This document shows positions 9,402 to 20,500 of a stretch of DNA of 64,000 nt, in pieces. The stretch lies in contig JBHGNT010000112.1 in assembly GCA_043228905.1 (NCBI GenBank), forward strand, positions 1-64,000, in the 5' to 3' direction. Source of the stretch: Azolla caroliniana. Lineage: Eukaryota; Polypodiophyta. The position numbers and the translations under genes are program-made. Below the pieces are notes generated by a model that saw only the letters and a program-made list of their open reading frames with translations, had not been told where the DNA came from and searched no databases. Position 1 is the stretch's first letter. Each line of letters begins with the position of its first letter.

Positions 9402-10354
9402 GTAGGCCTCTGACACTGTGGACATTTTTGTAAATATGTTTCGTTTCTCAAGAACTCGATACGCCGTATCGAGTTCATGTATACAATACAAATATTTATA
9501 CATGAACTCGATACGGCGTATCGAGTTCATAATTTAATTTTGCTTTTTATACATGAACTCGATACACCGTATCGAGTTCCTGTTTAAAACCTACACTTTA
9601 AACAGGAACTCGATACGCCGTATCGAGTTCGTGTTTAAAGTGTAGGTTTTAAACACAAACTCGATACGCTACACTTTAAACACGAACTCGATACGGCGTA
9701 TCGAGTTCCTGTTTAAAGTGTAGGTTTCAAATAGGAACTCGATACGGCGTATCGAGTTTGTGTTTAAAGTGTAGGTTTTAAACACGAACTCGATACGGCG
9801 TATCGAGTTCCTGTTTAAAGTGTAGGTTTTAAATACGAACTCGATACGCCGTATCGAGTTCCTGTTTAAAGTGTAGGTTTTAAACAGGAACTCGATATGC
9901 CGTATCGAGTTCCTGTATATAAGAAGGCTTTGAGAGAGAAAAATTGTATTTTTGGGGTAACAAATAATTTTGGGATGGAAAAGTTATCAAATTGTCTGGC
10001 AAAATCAGTCTTTTTATGTTGGCTTTCCTTACTTTTAAAAAAAAACATGCTCTAATTATAGGTGTTTTATGACCTAATTTAGCTTAAAATAGTAGAAAAT
10101 GATCCACAAATTGCCTTTACGATAGCAAATTCTCGTCAATATAGGTTTGGAATCTATATAAGTCATACCTACTATTTAAAAGAATATATAAGCCTTTTTA
10201 CTTATTACGATATATATTTTCTAGGTTGAATAGCCCTGCCTATAATAGATTTTTGAATATAGGACTGCTCCTGGGAACTGTTCTTCATGTTAATATACAA
10301 CCTTAATCTACGTGACTACCTAACTTATGTTTTTGCATATACTTTCTTAAATAG
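9402..10354 (+). other. Intron 1 of the ParB-methyltransferase gene
   Basis: The donor is CAG/GTAGGC and the acceptor TTAAATAG/G. Splicing restores one frame from the exon 1 ATG into the long downstream coding region. The intron is long (953 bp) compared with the other two (76 and 83 bp) and carries the palindrome array. Confidence 0.65.
9452..9912. repeat. Array of 25-bp palindromes with 51-bp period
   Basis: Nine full palindromes start at 9,452, 9,504, 9,555, 9,606, 9,684, 9,735, 9,786, 9,837 and 9,888. Each is 12 bases (GAACTCGATACG), one central G or C, then the reverse complement. A half-site lies at about 9,657-9,668. Spacing is 51 bp except for one 52 and one step shortened by loss of half a unit. 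The 26-bp spacers are themselves inverted repeats (TGTTTAAA ... TTTAAACA) around an asymmetric GTGTAGGT core. Arms vary by single bases only, so the array is young or maintained. It could be a binding array for the ParB-like protein or the transposase-like protein, or a cruciform-forming satellite. Confidence 0.95.
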
Positions 10355-12756
10355 GTCGTTTGAAAACCTGTCGGACCGACCGGTGAAGAAAATAAAGCTT
10401 CGCATACAAGGTTCTCCAATCGAAGCCCAGACCAAGGTAGCTCCTGAGACCATGAAGAGAGGAAAAAAGCTTCTCTTTAACGAAGAGACAAAATCTTAGC
10501 CACATAGTGATGTTAGCCAAAAGAAACTTGTCGCCGCTACTGGAGGTGAAGACCTTCCTGACCGAGATCTAACGGACAAGGAATGGTGTATGCAATATGT
10601 CGACTCAAAGAAAAAAGTTGTATTGTATACAGCAAAGAAGAAGGGTGAGGGGCAACTTGGAAAGGAAACCCCATTTATGTATGGCCGTATTCTACGATTT
10701 GACTACGAAGATGCAGATTCGGCCAACATACTGGTAATGATAGAGTGCTCCAAGGGGGTACGTAAAGTGTTCCTTTCAGAAGACCTTTTAGTAAAAGAAT
10801 CTTGTGGGCCAGAAGTGTTCAAAAAAACACTTGATAGCTCACAAAACCTTATTGTTACCTTGAGTCCTTATATACAAGGCCATGTAACTCTAAGAGATGA
10901 AGTGCCCTCCCCATTGAAGCCAACAAAAAAGGTTTCCAAAGTCCAGTCAAGACCAGCAAAGAAGAAGACAACGAAAATGTCGGATACGGATTCAACAAGT
11001 GAAAACGAAGAGGAGGATAATAAGGGGACGCCAGGAGCTGAGCTGGCCTTGGGTGTTTTGTCATCCGAGCAAAATAAAATAAGGAGAGAGTTAATGCAAC
11101 GGAAGCTGGTCAGGAAAGGGCAAGTATTTAATTTACCTATAACACACATCCATCGGCCCCCTATTGATGAAAAAACAGGTCAAAGACCACTTGAGATTAG
11201 AGAGCCTCACCGCATGCATGTTCAAAATCTCAAGAAAAAAATGAAAATTAATCCTCATGCCACTGTGGTGCCTTTTATTGTTATGGTAGATCCTGAAGAA
11301 TGTGAAACCATTGAAGATTTTGATATTAGAAAACATGATCAATATAATTATTTTGTCATTGGTGGTCGCATTCAGCAGAGGCACGTCGGCAACTTGTGAG
11401 AGAACATCCAACCACTTTCTTCTTCAAGTATGCCGAGTGCAAAATTTATGTTGGGCTCACAACCGAAGAGGCTAAGCTGTTGGCATGGGACCATAATAAT
11501 GATAATGACTATAGGCAGAAAATGTCGTCCATTGAGCGTATATGGTTCTTCCACCACGAGTATTTAGATGTGAAACAAAAGTTTGGTGTGAAGTTACATC
11601 CAGGCCTTCGACGTCAATGTCTGCATGAAGTCGGCATTGTGGTAGATGATAATGTTAGGTCCGATGGTCTTCGAAAGTATGAGTCTTGGTTTCAATTGGC
11701 GTTTAGAGATGGAGAAGTATGGGACCTACAAGATCAAATCTTCTCAATGTGGGAGAATAAGGAGGTAAAGGGTCAACGACAAAAGAAATGTAGGGTTGAC
11801 CCTCAACTAGAGTTAAAGTCACAAGCCGCCAAGAAAATTGACTTGACAATTGAAGAAGCGGCAGATGACATGAAGTTGTCTCTATGGAGAGCGATGCAAG
11901 GTATTAAGGACGAGCAACTTCTTGTGTCGGTTTTGTCAAGGGTTGTGGCGAAAGATTTAAGCCTTGAAGAAATGGTCACTGAGTTCAATAAGTAAGTCCC
12001 TCAAATACTGAAATTGTAGTCTATCTAGTGTAATTCAAAGTTCTAATCTTGATTTCTAATTTTACAGTCATAAGGTGTACATGAAGATCCAAGAAGTTAT
12101 GATGAAACAACTTGGATGTATAACTTGGGAACAAGTGACCGAGGATTATCCTCTAACGTCTTCGTATAAGGCGTTATCAGAGTATTTTATTGCATTCAAG
12201 GATTGGGTTAGTATTCATGTTTTTTCATTACCCTTTCATCATATGTAGAGCTTGTATAATAATACCTGATGTCCTATTGCTTCTATTAGAAACCGTGTCG
12301 AGGCAAGAAACAAGGAGAAGTTAAGGATATACACGATTTCCCTACATCCTTCCTTGCACATCTTGAACGAGCCAGAAAAGAAAAGGATCGTCGCTTAGTC
12401 AAGGCGTACGAAATGGAGGAAGATGGCTCCTTTAAAAAATTTAGCCACAAAAAAGATATTACAAGAGATCTTTACTACAATGTGGTTTGCGGTGATGTCA
12501 TCGACTTGATCCAGAAGGTGCCAAAGAAGGAATATACGCTAATGATTGCGGATATTCCTTACGGATTTCGAATGGCTGGGTCATCATACGACGATGAACC
12601 GTTTAGGTTTAAACAATTGGAGAAGATGGTCAAGGATTTCGCTGAGCTAACGACCGCATCCTTGTGGTGAATAGTTGTCTTTCATAGTATGGACCAAGGG
12701 TACTCGGTAGCTCAAGCTTTGAGATCTCGTTGCCATGGCATCGAGAACCTTGCATG

Positions 12757-14471
12757 GTAAGGATTATTTATAGGTGTCTTTCACTATATTGCATTTCTTA
12801 AGGTTGTTGAATCTATTCTTAACTCGATGCAAAATTAGACAGTCGTAAGCGTCTTGTTCGGTTGTCGACAACTTGACTGATGTTTTATGAACTACCGCAT
12901 TAAGAGCAGTCACCACATCCGGTGTCGTGAAGATTCCCGGCCTTAGCGAGAAAACAGGGAATAATGGGAACATCGGCAGGGTGCGGCATGGGCACCCACC
13001 CTTGTGTATACGTGCAAATAAGAGGGGCTCCTTTATGGCGACGAACAGGAGTTAATTCGGGACAGAGGATCCCATGTACAACGGGATTTATCCCACATTG
13101 TTACGCATCCGTCTCCTTGTTCTATAAAAGGAAGGGAGCATCCCTTGTAAAAGGGTTCCTCATTTTGAGGTTCCATAGGTCCCCTTTAGCCGGTTCCATT
13201 TTTGGGTTTCTTCATAATAGAGTTTGTTTCCATTTTGTTCATCTAGGGTTTTGTCTTATACACTAAGCTTCGTGTTGTGAGGCTAGAGTTGAGTTCCCTG
13301 TCTTTTGTTTTGTTAGGTCTCTGTTCTCTGTTAGGGTGGTTGTTGTCTCTATGTTGTTGTTGTTCGTGACGAGCCTGAGTGCTCGAAGGCATCGGTCCTC
13401 AGCTTTCTCTCTCTCTCTCGTGCAAGATCCCCACTCGCGTACGCGAGCCTGAGTGCTCCTTGACTGACAGCTTGGCGACAGAAGACTGTTGTTCTAGAAG
13501 AGGCGTGCCTTGCACAAGACTCCAGTCTCGTTGGCGGGCCCGTGAGCTCCCGACTGGTTCTGGGATGTAGGCGCCCTCTTTGTCTCTGTGGTGAAACCAG
13601 CTTAGCCGACGTTGCAACGTGCTATGTACTTACACATATCTATGTCTATATATATAAGGATGTGTTTTGGGAGTTAGCTTAGGGGTCTCTGGTGCCTAGG
13701 TGCGAATGTGTGTGTTGGGTGTTGGTTTGGTGTGCTGCTTGTAATCGGTGTGTGTATATTGTGCGTGCGTGTGTGCGGGCGTGGTTAACCGGGCCGTGGC
13801 CTAAGCTTCTTTTGAGGCCCTTGTACACACGGGCAGGAGGGCCGCGTGGGTACACGCACACTCTCTTCCTTCAAGAGTCTAGGTCACTTCCGGAATGCAT
13901 CCGGAACCATCCGGGTCGGTCTTCCCCAAACACCATCCGGAACCAATCCTAGTCCATGACCCCGATGGTCCCGCCGAGATCCGACATGCAAGCGCAAGAT
14001 TCCGCGACATCTTAACCCGACGTGAAGGGCGGCAAAGGAGGATGGAGTTGGAAGACAAAGAATTCGAGAAGAAGAGGTGAAATGGGTGAGGTCGAAGAGG
14101 ACAACTGTTTCAATGGGGACGATGTCCCGCGACTTCCGCCAAAGACTCGACCACCTGGCATAAAGAGGAGAAGCTCTGAGAAGCTCACATAGCGTGGCCA
14201 CCCAGTCACGAAACGGAGGTGGCGTGCGAGGGCACAACATCACAATAGGAAGGGGGGCGCACAGAAAGAGGGACGTGGTCAAGGCGGAGGCCAATCGAGG
14301 TACGACGGTACTAGGCACGGAAGAGGGTGTGGAACGAGCCACCCTCTTTACATGGGGAGAAAGATCGACTAAGGGGAAGGTTGGAATTCGAGAAGAAGAT
14401 GATCGAGAGCAGACCCGACGTAAGCCCAAGAGACTGACGGTGGCGGCAAGGAGACAAGGGGGAAGGCTGCG
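12757..14471. other. Unassigned block between methyltransferase gene and telomeric repeat
   Basis: No recognisable protein domain was found. The first 200 bases look like intron or truncated gene end. From about 12,940 the sequence is GC-richer, with a TATA-like TATAAAAG at 13,123-13,130 and TC-rich or TG-rich stretches after it. This could be an LTR or leader of an unrecognised retroelement. ORFs at 13,895-14,080 and 14,194-14,493 (plus) and 13,884-14,429 (minus) are Arg-rich or Ser-rich, overlap each other and have no motif I know, so I do not call them genes. Confidence 0.4.
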
Positions 14472-14496
14472 AACCCTAAACCCTAAACCCTAAACC
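14472..14496. repeat. Interstitial plant telomeric repeat
   Basis: About three and a half perfect copies of CCCTAAA (TTTAGGG on the other strand), the Arabidopsis-type telomere motif. It ends exactly where gypsy RT coding begins, sharing the bases GGTT with the gypsy codons for Pro-Val. Confidence 0.95.
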
Positions 14497-16722
14497 GGCT
14501 TTACGTCCTTGTGCAGATTAATCCAATGTTGGCAGAATGCCGGATCTAGGCCCTTCATATCTTTGAACGACCATGCAAACACATCTCTATATTGTCGCAG
14601 TAGTCGACCAATCTTGTCTTGTCGGGCGACTACATCTCTTTCGCTATGAGCACTATTTTCGGCTCTTTTTCATTGTTGGTGAGATTTAATTCCTCTAGTG
14701 TCGAAACTTGTACACACTCCGATACTTGCATTCCTTTCTCCATTGCTTTTTGTTGCTGTTGTAACTCCCTGAGAATTTTATCATCGATTCGCACATCATC
14801 CTCATTCTTGACCTCTGCGAGATATGGCATGAATACTTTGACGATGTCAATTTTGAATAATGCAATAATCGTGGAATTGTCTTCAAAATACTAATGTTCT
14901 TCTCCCTCGTCTAGTCCCTCCATCATACTAAAAGCCTCAGCATACAAAGGCACACATTACCGTGTTGTGGTGACTTTTTCCTGAGTCGAAACTTGAACCT
15001 TTGCTTTGCCCTTCCGGAATGTTAGAATATTCTTCTGCCAAATCTATTTACCATTGGCAGTTTGAAGCCATGGTCGGCCCAATAGTAGAGGGTAAGCTCC
15101 TTGTGCCTCCAAATGAAGTATGATGGCCAATATGTGACATGTATGACCACCAATAACAATATCAAGTTGTCAGATGAGCCCTATTGATCAGTCAAATAGT
15201 ATTGGTATCTACCATTCGTAGCCAGAATGGACATGCTTCCCAAGTAGTAATACCTAGGTGATCACAGGTGGTCTTGTTGATCACATTCACTCTTGATCCT
15301 CCATCCACTATGCTCCCCGAAACTTCTTGACCACGAATGATGACCTTAATTGTCGGGTTTTGTTCATCCATTATTGTCGGTCCTTTGATTGTAGTAAAAT
15401 TTACCAACACATTTTCCAACTCTTTTCTTGCGATAATGGTTCAGCCACCTTTTCTGTGAACCGAGGAACTAATTTTAGTAAGTCGGTCAATGCTAATGAT
15501 ATCTGGCAGTTGGCCAAGATTCTCAATGTTTCATCCTCGTCAGGTATAACAGTTGGTGCTTCCTCTTGTCGACTTCCTGACCTGTTTGTCGTGACATCCG
15601 GGGCAGTTTTCTCTTGCAGCATCCTGGCAACATTGTTGTTGTTCGCCTCCCCGACCCATTCCTTTGTTGCTTTCCTAACTGCCTACTCTATATCCCACTT
15701 TGATTGTTTCGTTTTGTTGTGACTTGTGACTTGATGAACCTCGGTAGTAACCATGTTTACTACCGGTGCCTTTCCTTTATCTTTAGTTGGGCATTGATTT
15801 GCTTAATGACAATCCTTTCTACAAATAGAGAAATTTGGCACTGTCAGCCCACTGGATTTGCCATTTTCGTATTGTGATTGCCAAACATCTTGTGGCTCTA
15901 TTTCATCTTTGGTTCTAGAATTATACTGAAATTGTCAAGATGCCTTAGGTCTTCTTTTGTCGTTTTGAAAGCGAAAATTATGTGGCCGATTGTCCTCATT
16001 TCTTCTTTGGTCATTAGGCCTTCTCTCATCATGATATTTATTAGCTCTATAAGGCTATTGATTATTTCTAACTTGGCAGGGTAAATATTCCCAGTCATCA
16101 CTATACCAACTACCCTTCGATACTCATCATGTTGATCCTCCTCTCCTCGATACTCATCATTGCGGCGATAATCGACTCATCGATTGCGATCCGACTAGTA
16201 GTGATCATCATACCTTGGCTGATCTTCTTCCCGAAACCTGTGTACTGACTGATTCCGATCCTCTTGGGGATCATCTTGCGGTTGTATATGTGTGATTGGT
16301 GCCCCAACTTTATTGAACAGATTGTACTCGCACTGGTCAATCGTATGCGCCTTGGAATGGTAGATCGAACAATGAGTGTGTAAAGTGCATTCGATGTAGA
16401 ATGCCTCAAATTGAGACATGACGTGCATTGGATTGCTTGTTGGAACCTCAACTATTCAGACGTTGGTAAAGACCGTTGTAATGACGCCATGGACAGACTA
16501 TTATTGGTCTATGTCTTGTCCATGACAAATGCTTTTTCAATCACATGTTCCAATGATTGATCCTTGAAATCGAACATGGCTAACGTTGTTCGAAGCGACT
16601 TTCGTAGTGTGGAAAAGAAAGGCTCTCTCAAGTCATCTTCTGGGAGAGGTTGTGCTAAGTATCATTGAAGGTTTGGAAACCTAATAATAAATTGTGGCAC
16701 AGCTTCATGGGCTTCTTGATAC
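14493..16722 (-). pseudogene. Ty3/gypsy gag (C-terminal), protease and RT start
   Basis: Reading right to left on the minus strand, there is gag with a CxxYH...H...C knuckle-like motif (CSIYHSKAHTIDQCEY, about 16,330-16,380), then Arg/Asn-rich gag tail and a second knuckle (CRKDCH, about 15,810). A protease follows with a degraded active site (VDGGSRVNVIN at about 15,290; the usual motif is D-S/T-G), then the pre-RT linker (DDKILRELQQQQKAMEKG), and the RT opening (LLRQYRDVFAWSFKDMKGLD, about 14,540-14,600) ending at KPV. It is broken by many stops. Copia A2 splits it at 16,723, and its N-terminal gag resumes at 22,252. Confidence 0.85.
16718..16722. other. Target-site duplication, left copy (GATAC)
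   Basis: GATAC directly precedes the TG of the 5' LTR and is repeated at 22,252-22,256 directly after the CA of the 3' LTR. Confidence 0.95.
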
Positions 16723-17557
16723 TGTTGGGAGACAGGTCCCTCCGAATGGTGCAGACCCGGTGAAGACCGGATGAGGAGTACCCGGCTACAGAGAGCCAGA
16801 GGGTGCAGACCGGTGAAGACCGGATGAGGAGTACCCGGCTACGGAGAGCTGGATGGTGCAGACCCGGTGAAGACCGGATGAGGAGTACCCGGCTATGGAG
16901 AGCCGGATGGCGCAGACCCCGTGAGAATCGGATGAGGAGTACCCGGCTACGGAGAGCCGGATGGTGCAGACCCGGTGAAGACCGGATGAGGAGTACCCAG
17001 CTACGGAGAGCCGGATGGCGCAGACCCGGTGAGAACCGGATGAGGAGTACCCGGCTACGGAGAGCCGGATGACGTAGACCCGGTGAGAACCGCATGAAGA
17101 GACATATTCATAAATATGTTTCAGAGAGTCCATCGAGGCTATATTTGTAAATAGCCGAAAAGTCATATTAGTATAAATAAGACTTAGGGCAAACTTTTAT
17201 GTGGTTGTTGTTGTCATTTTCTTGTTGGTGCAAGAAGAAGAGAGAGCACGTAACAGTGTACAGAGAGAGAGAGAGAGAAAGAGGTCGCTGCCTCTGTTGT
17301 AACCGCCGCTTGTGGCGAAGATCGTGAGCACGAGGTCGTTGCCTCCGTGAACTCACTGTTTTGTACATTCCAACATAGTGATAGTTTGCAGCCTGTGGGC
17401 TGCCGTGGTTTTTCCCTCAGTTTGGGTTTTCCACGTAAACATCCTGTGTACCTTTTCTTCTCCTTTGTCGCGTGGTTTCCGTTTCCTGTTTTCTGTGTAT
17501 GAAAAGATTCTCGGTTGTGGCCGAGCGTTGGACATAAGGAGCGTTGAGTTCCCGTCA
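16723..17557 (+). repeat. 5' LTR of copia A2
   Basis: 835 bp, starting TGTTGGGAGACA and ending CCCGTCA. U3 holds about seven units of a 54-55 bp minisatellite (16,746-17,095; core CCCGGCTACGGAGAGCCGG). A GA tract follows at 17,262-17,282. The sequence CCACGTAAACATCCTGTGTA, shared by all family A LTRs, lies at about 17,431-17,450. Confidence 0.95.
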
Positions 17558-17559
17558 AG

Positions 17560-17571
17560 TGGTATCAGAGC
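17560..17571 (+). other. Primer-binding site of copia A2
   Basis: TGGTATCAGAGC two bases after the LTR end; complementary to initiator-Met tRNA. Confidence 0.95.
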
Positions 17572-17586
17572 GAAACGACACAGAAA

Positions 17587-20500
17587 ATGGACGAATCGTT
17601 CGGCGGCATGTTCAAGCTCACCGGCTCCAACTATTCAGTGTGGAAGTCAAAGATGAGGGATATGCTCGTGGTTAAAGACCTCTGGCTGTCGGTTCAGTTC
17701 GGGGAAAAGAGACCGGACAAAATCGACGCCGCGATATGGGAGGTGATGCACATGAAGACAACGGCGTACATACGGTGCTTCATCGACATGAGCCTGTACA
17801 ACAACTTCAATGAAGAGAGCAAGGCTCATGAGCTCTGGGAGAAGATCGGCATAATGTTTCAAAACAAAAATGTTGTTAACCAGGTTTCGGTATTCCGGAA
17901 GCTAGTAAGACTCTGGTACCAAGATGGCTCCAGCATGGCGGAGCACATGAATGCCTTCCAGGCACTGATACACTAGGCAACATCATTGGAAGTACCTCTC
18001 GCCGACGAGGTACTAGCACTACTCCTGCTCGGCTCCCTCCCGGATAGCTGGGAGATGTTGGTTGTCACTTTGGGCAACGCCGGGCTGGAAGGTAAACGGT
18101 TATCCCTAGCAAGAGTAAAGTCGAGCTTGCTAGATGAGGAGGCGCGTCGGAAAGATAAAGATACGAGCTCCGACTCCAAAGCGCTCCTTACCGAATCGGA
18201 ACGCGGAAGACATAGAAACCGTAGTCCCCAGAACCGGGAGAAGTCGGGGACACGGTCAAAGTCAAGGGGGAGGCCCACTTGCTTCTATTGCGGCAAGCCG
18301 AGACACTTCCAAAAGAACTGTCGGCATTTCCGAAAAGATAAGGAGACCGACGATACCGATTCGAAGCGAACCCCGGACCGGAACGGTAAAGACCGGAGGG
18401 GGCCAGACCGGAAGGGAATGACGGCAATCGCGGCAAGTGAAGAAGAGTTGATGCTCATCACCGAGGAGAGTGAGATAAACCTTGCCGGCGACGAGATGAC
18501 CTAGGTGGTAGACTCCGGAGCATCGTTCCACCTTACCCCGGACCGGAAATGCTTCTCATCCTACTCAACCGGTGACCACGGCTGTGTCCGGATGGGGAAT
18601 GAAGGTACATGCCGAATTGTTGGCATAGGAGACGTGTGGTTGTCAACACCAACCAGATGCAAGTTGCTGCTGAGGGATGTCTGACACGTTCCGGAGGTTC
18701 GTCTGAACCTGATATCAGCCGGTCAGCTAGATGATGAAGGCTACACGGGTAGCATCCGGAACGGTGTCATGAAGTTCAGCAAAGCGAGCCTGATTGTGGC
18801 TCGGGCCCAGAAGGTCAACACACTGTACCTGATGAATGCCCGGTTATGTCCGGAGGAAGTGAACGTGGCATTCGACATTGTCGGTGAGCTGTGGCACAAA
18901 AGGCTGTGTCACATGAGCAAGAAGGGGATGAAGAGGCTTGCAGACGACAACCTCATTCCAGTGAAGAACGTGCACTTGGAGAAGTGCACTGATTGTCTGG
19001 CCGGTAAACAAAACCAGACCTCCTTCCGACCAAGGCCACCGATGAGACGTAATGCACCACTGGAGTTGGTGCATACGGATGTGTGTCAAGTAGACACGAA
19101 GTCACATGCCGGAGCGCAGTACTTTGTGACGTTTATAGATGACCACAACCGGAAGCTGTGGGCCACACTGTTGAAGACGAAGGATCAGGTGCTATTCGTC
19201 TTCAAAGAGCTCCACGCGAGAGTGGAAAGAGAAACCGGCCGGAAGCTGAAGGCGGTTCGAGCAGACAACGAAGGAGAATACCGGGGGCAGTTCGAGGAGT
19301 ACTACCGCTCGAAGGGAATCTGGCTCGAATCTACCGTGCCGAAGACGCCGGAACTAAACGGACTTGCCGAGAGGATGAACCGGACCATAATGGAGAGGGT
19401 CCGGAGTATGCTAGCGCATGCAAAACTACCCAAGAAGTTTTGGGCTGAGGCATTGTCAACGGCGACATACGTGATAAACAGATCACCCTCAATACCCTTG
19501 GACGGAGACACGCCACAGAGAGTATGGACCGGTAAGGAAGTGTCCTACCGGCATCTAAAGGTGTTCGGGTGTCTCGCGTACGTGCATGTAGCAAAGGACC
19601 GGAGAGGAAAGCTAGATCCAAAGACCCGGCCATGCATATTCCTCGGTTACGGTGACGATGAGTTTGGCTACCGAGTGTGGGACCCGGTCGACAAGAAGGT
19701 ATTCCGTAGTCGAGATATTATCTTCATGGAGGACAAGACGCTCGCCAACTGGGAGTCGGAGAAGAAGATAATGAACTCCGAGTCAACCGGTAAGGATAGA
19801 CTCTACGATGACCAGACCCAACCAGCAAGAGACCGGTTAGCACTCGAGGAACCAGCCGGTTACGGTGAGGATACCGAACCGGCAGAAGAAGAATAGAGGA
19901 AGCTGAGACCGGAACCGGCCTAGACCCCGAATCAGATTCGGATGAAGAGAAAATGGAGGAGCCGGCTACCGAAGCCCAAAGACGGAGATATCCTCTCAGA
20001 GAGAGAAGGGCCCCCCGGAGATTTCCGGATTCAGAGCATGTGCTGCTGACCGATGAGGGGGAGCCGAAAAGCTTCGAAGAAGCGAAGGATGACACCCACA
20101 ATGGAAAATGGTTAAGTGCCATGTAGGACGAGATGGATTCCCTGCATGAGAACCATACGTACGAATTGGTGGAGTTGCCGAAAGGAAAGCGGGCACTCCG
20201 TAACAAGTGGGTGTACAAGTTGAAACCGGGAGATGCCGGCAACCCGCTGAGATACAAAGCCAGGATCGTGGTGAAGGGGTTCCAGTAGAGGAAGGGCGTG
20301 GACTTCGACGAGATATTGTCCCCGGTAGTAAAGATGACCTCCATCCGGACGGTGTTGAGTATAGCGGCAAGCATGGACCTTGAGGTAGAGCAGCTGGACA
20401 TGAAGACGACATTCCTTCACGGCGACCTCGAAGAGGAGATCTACATGCAGAAACCGGAAGGATTTGTGGAGAAAGGGAAGGAGCACCTGGTATGCCGGCT

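Larger units (their letters stand above)
9367..12756 (+). pseudogene. Spliced ParB-like / N6-N4 DNA methyltransferase gene, broken and 3'-truncated
   Basis: I reconstruct four exons from frame continuity and GT-AG sites: 9,367-9,401, 10,355-11,991, 12,068-12,206 and 12,290-12,756. Exon 1 (MSSKRIERED) joins exon 2 in phase. Exon 2 codes a basic and acidic linker, then a ParB-like domain at about 11,120-11,540 (ITHIHRPPIDEKTGQRP, LKKKMKINPHATVVPFIVMV, GG then HSAEARRQLVREHP). Exon 4 codes a methyltransferase segment: GDVIDLIQ, then motif IV as ADIPYG (usual form DPPY) at about 12,490-12,570. A donor GTAAGG follows at 12,757 but no credible next exon was found, so motif I of a beta-class enzyme is missing. 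Lesions are an in-frame TAG at 10,497-10,499, a 1-base loss near 11,368, and a TGA at 12,668-12,670. ParB plus adenine/cytosine-N4 methyltransferase is a bacterial and phage architecture; here it has plant introns. The product name is homology by motif, not by search. Confidence 0.75.

Noticed and set aside
9211-9405. Plus-strand ORF with QSVQSTQ repeats
   Set aside because: It lies over the TATA-proximal 5' UTR 9-bp repeats; only its final part, from the ATG at 9,367, fits the spliced gene.
9452-9912. Possible CRISPR array (25-bp repeats, 26-bp spacers)
   Set aside because: The spacers are copies of one another, repeats are near-perfect palindromes, and the setting is plant nuclear DNA with introns and no cas genes.
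5677-12830. ACTCGAT words near both ends of the candidate mobile unit (5,677-5,683 and 12,822-12,828) as terminal copies of the palindrome half-site
   Set aside because: A 7-base match in both places is within chance, they are in the same orientation, and flanking bases do not match.
12764-12973. Minus-strand ORF after the methyltransferase exon
   Set aside because: Looks superficially coding but matches no family I know and overlaps the expected intron and gene end.
13884-14429. 181-codon minus-strand ORF
   Set aside because: Low-complexity Arg/Ser/Leu composition in GC-rich DNA, overlapped by open plus-strand frames, no motif recognised.
16655-17166. Repetitive ORFs on both strands at the copia A2 5' LTR
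   Set aside because: They translate the U3 minisatellite of the LTR.
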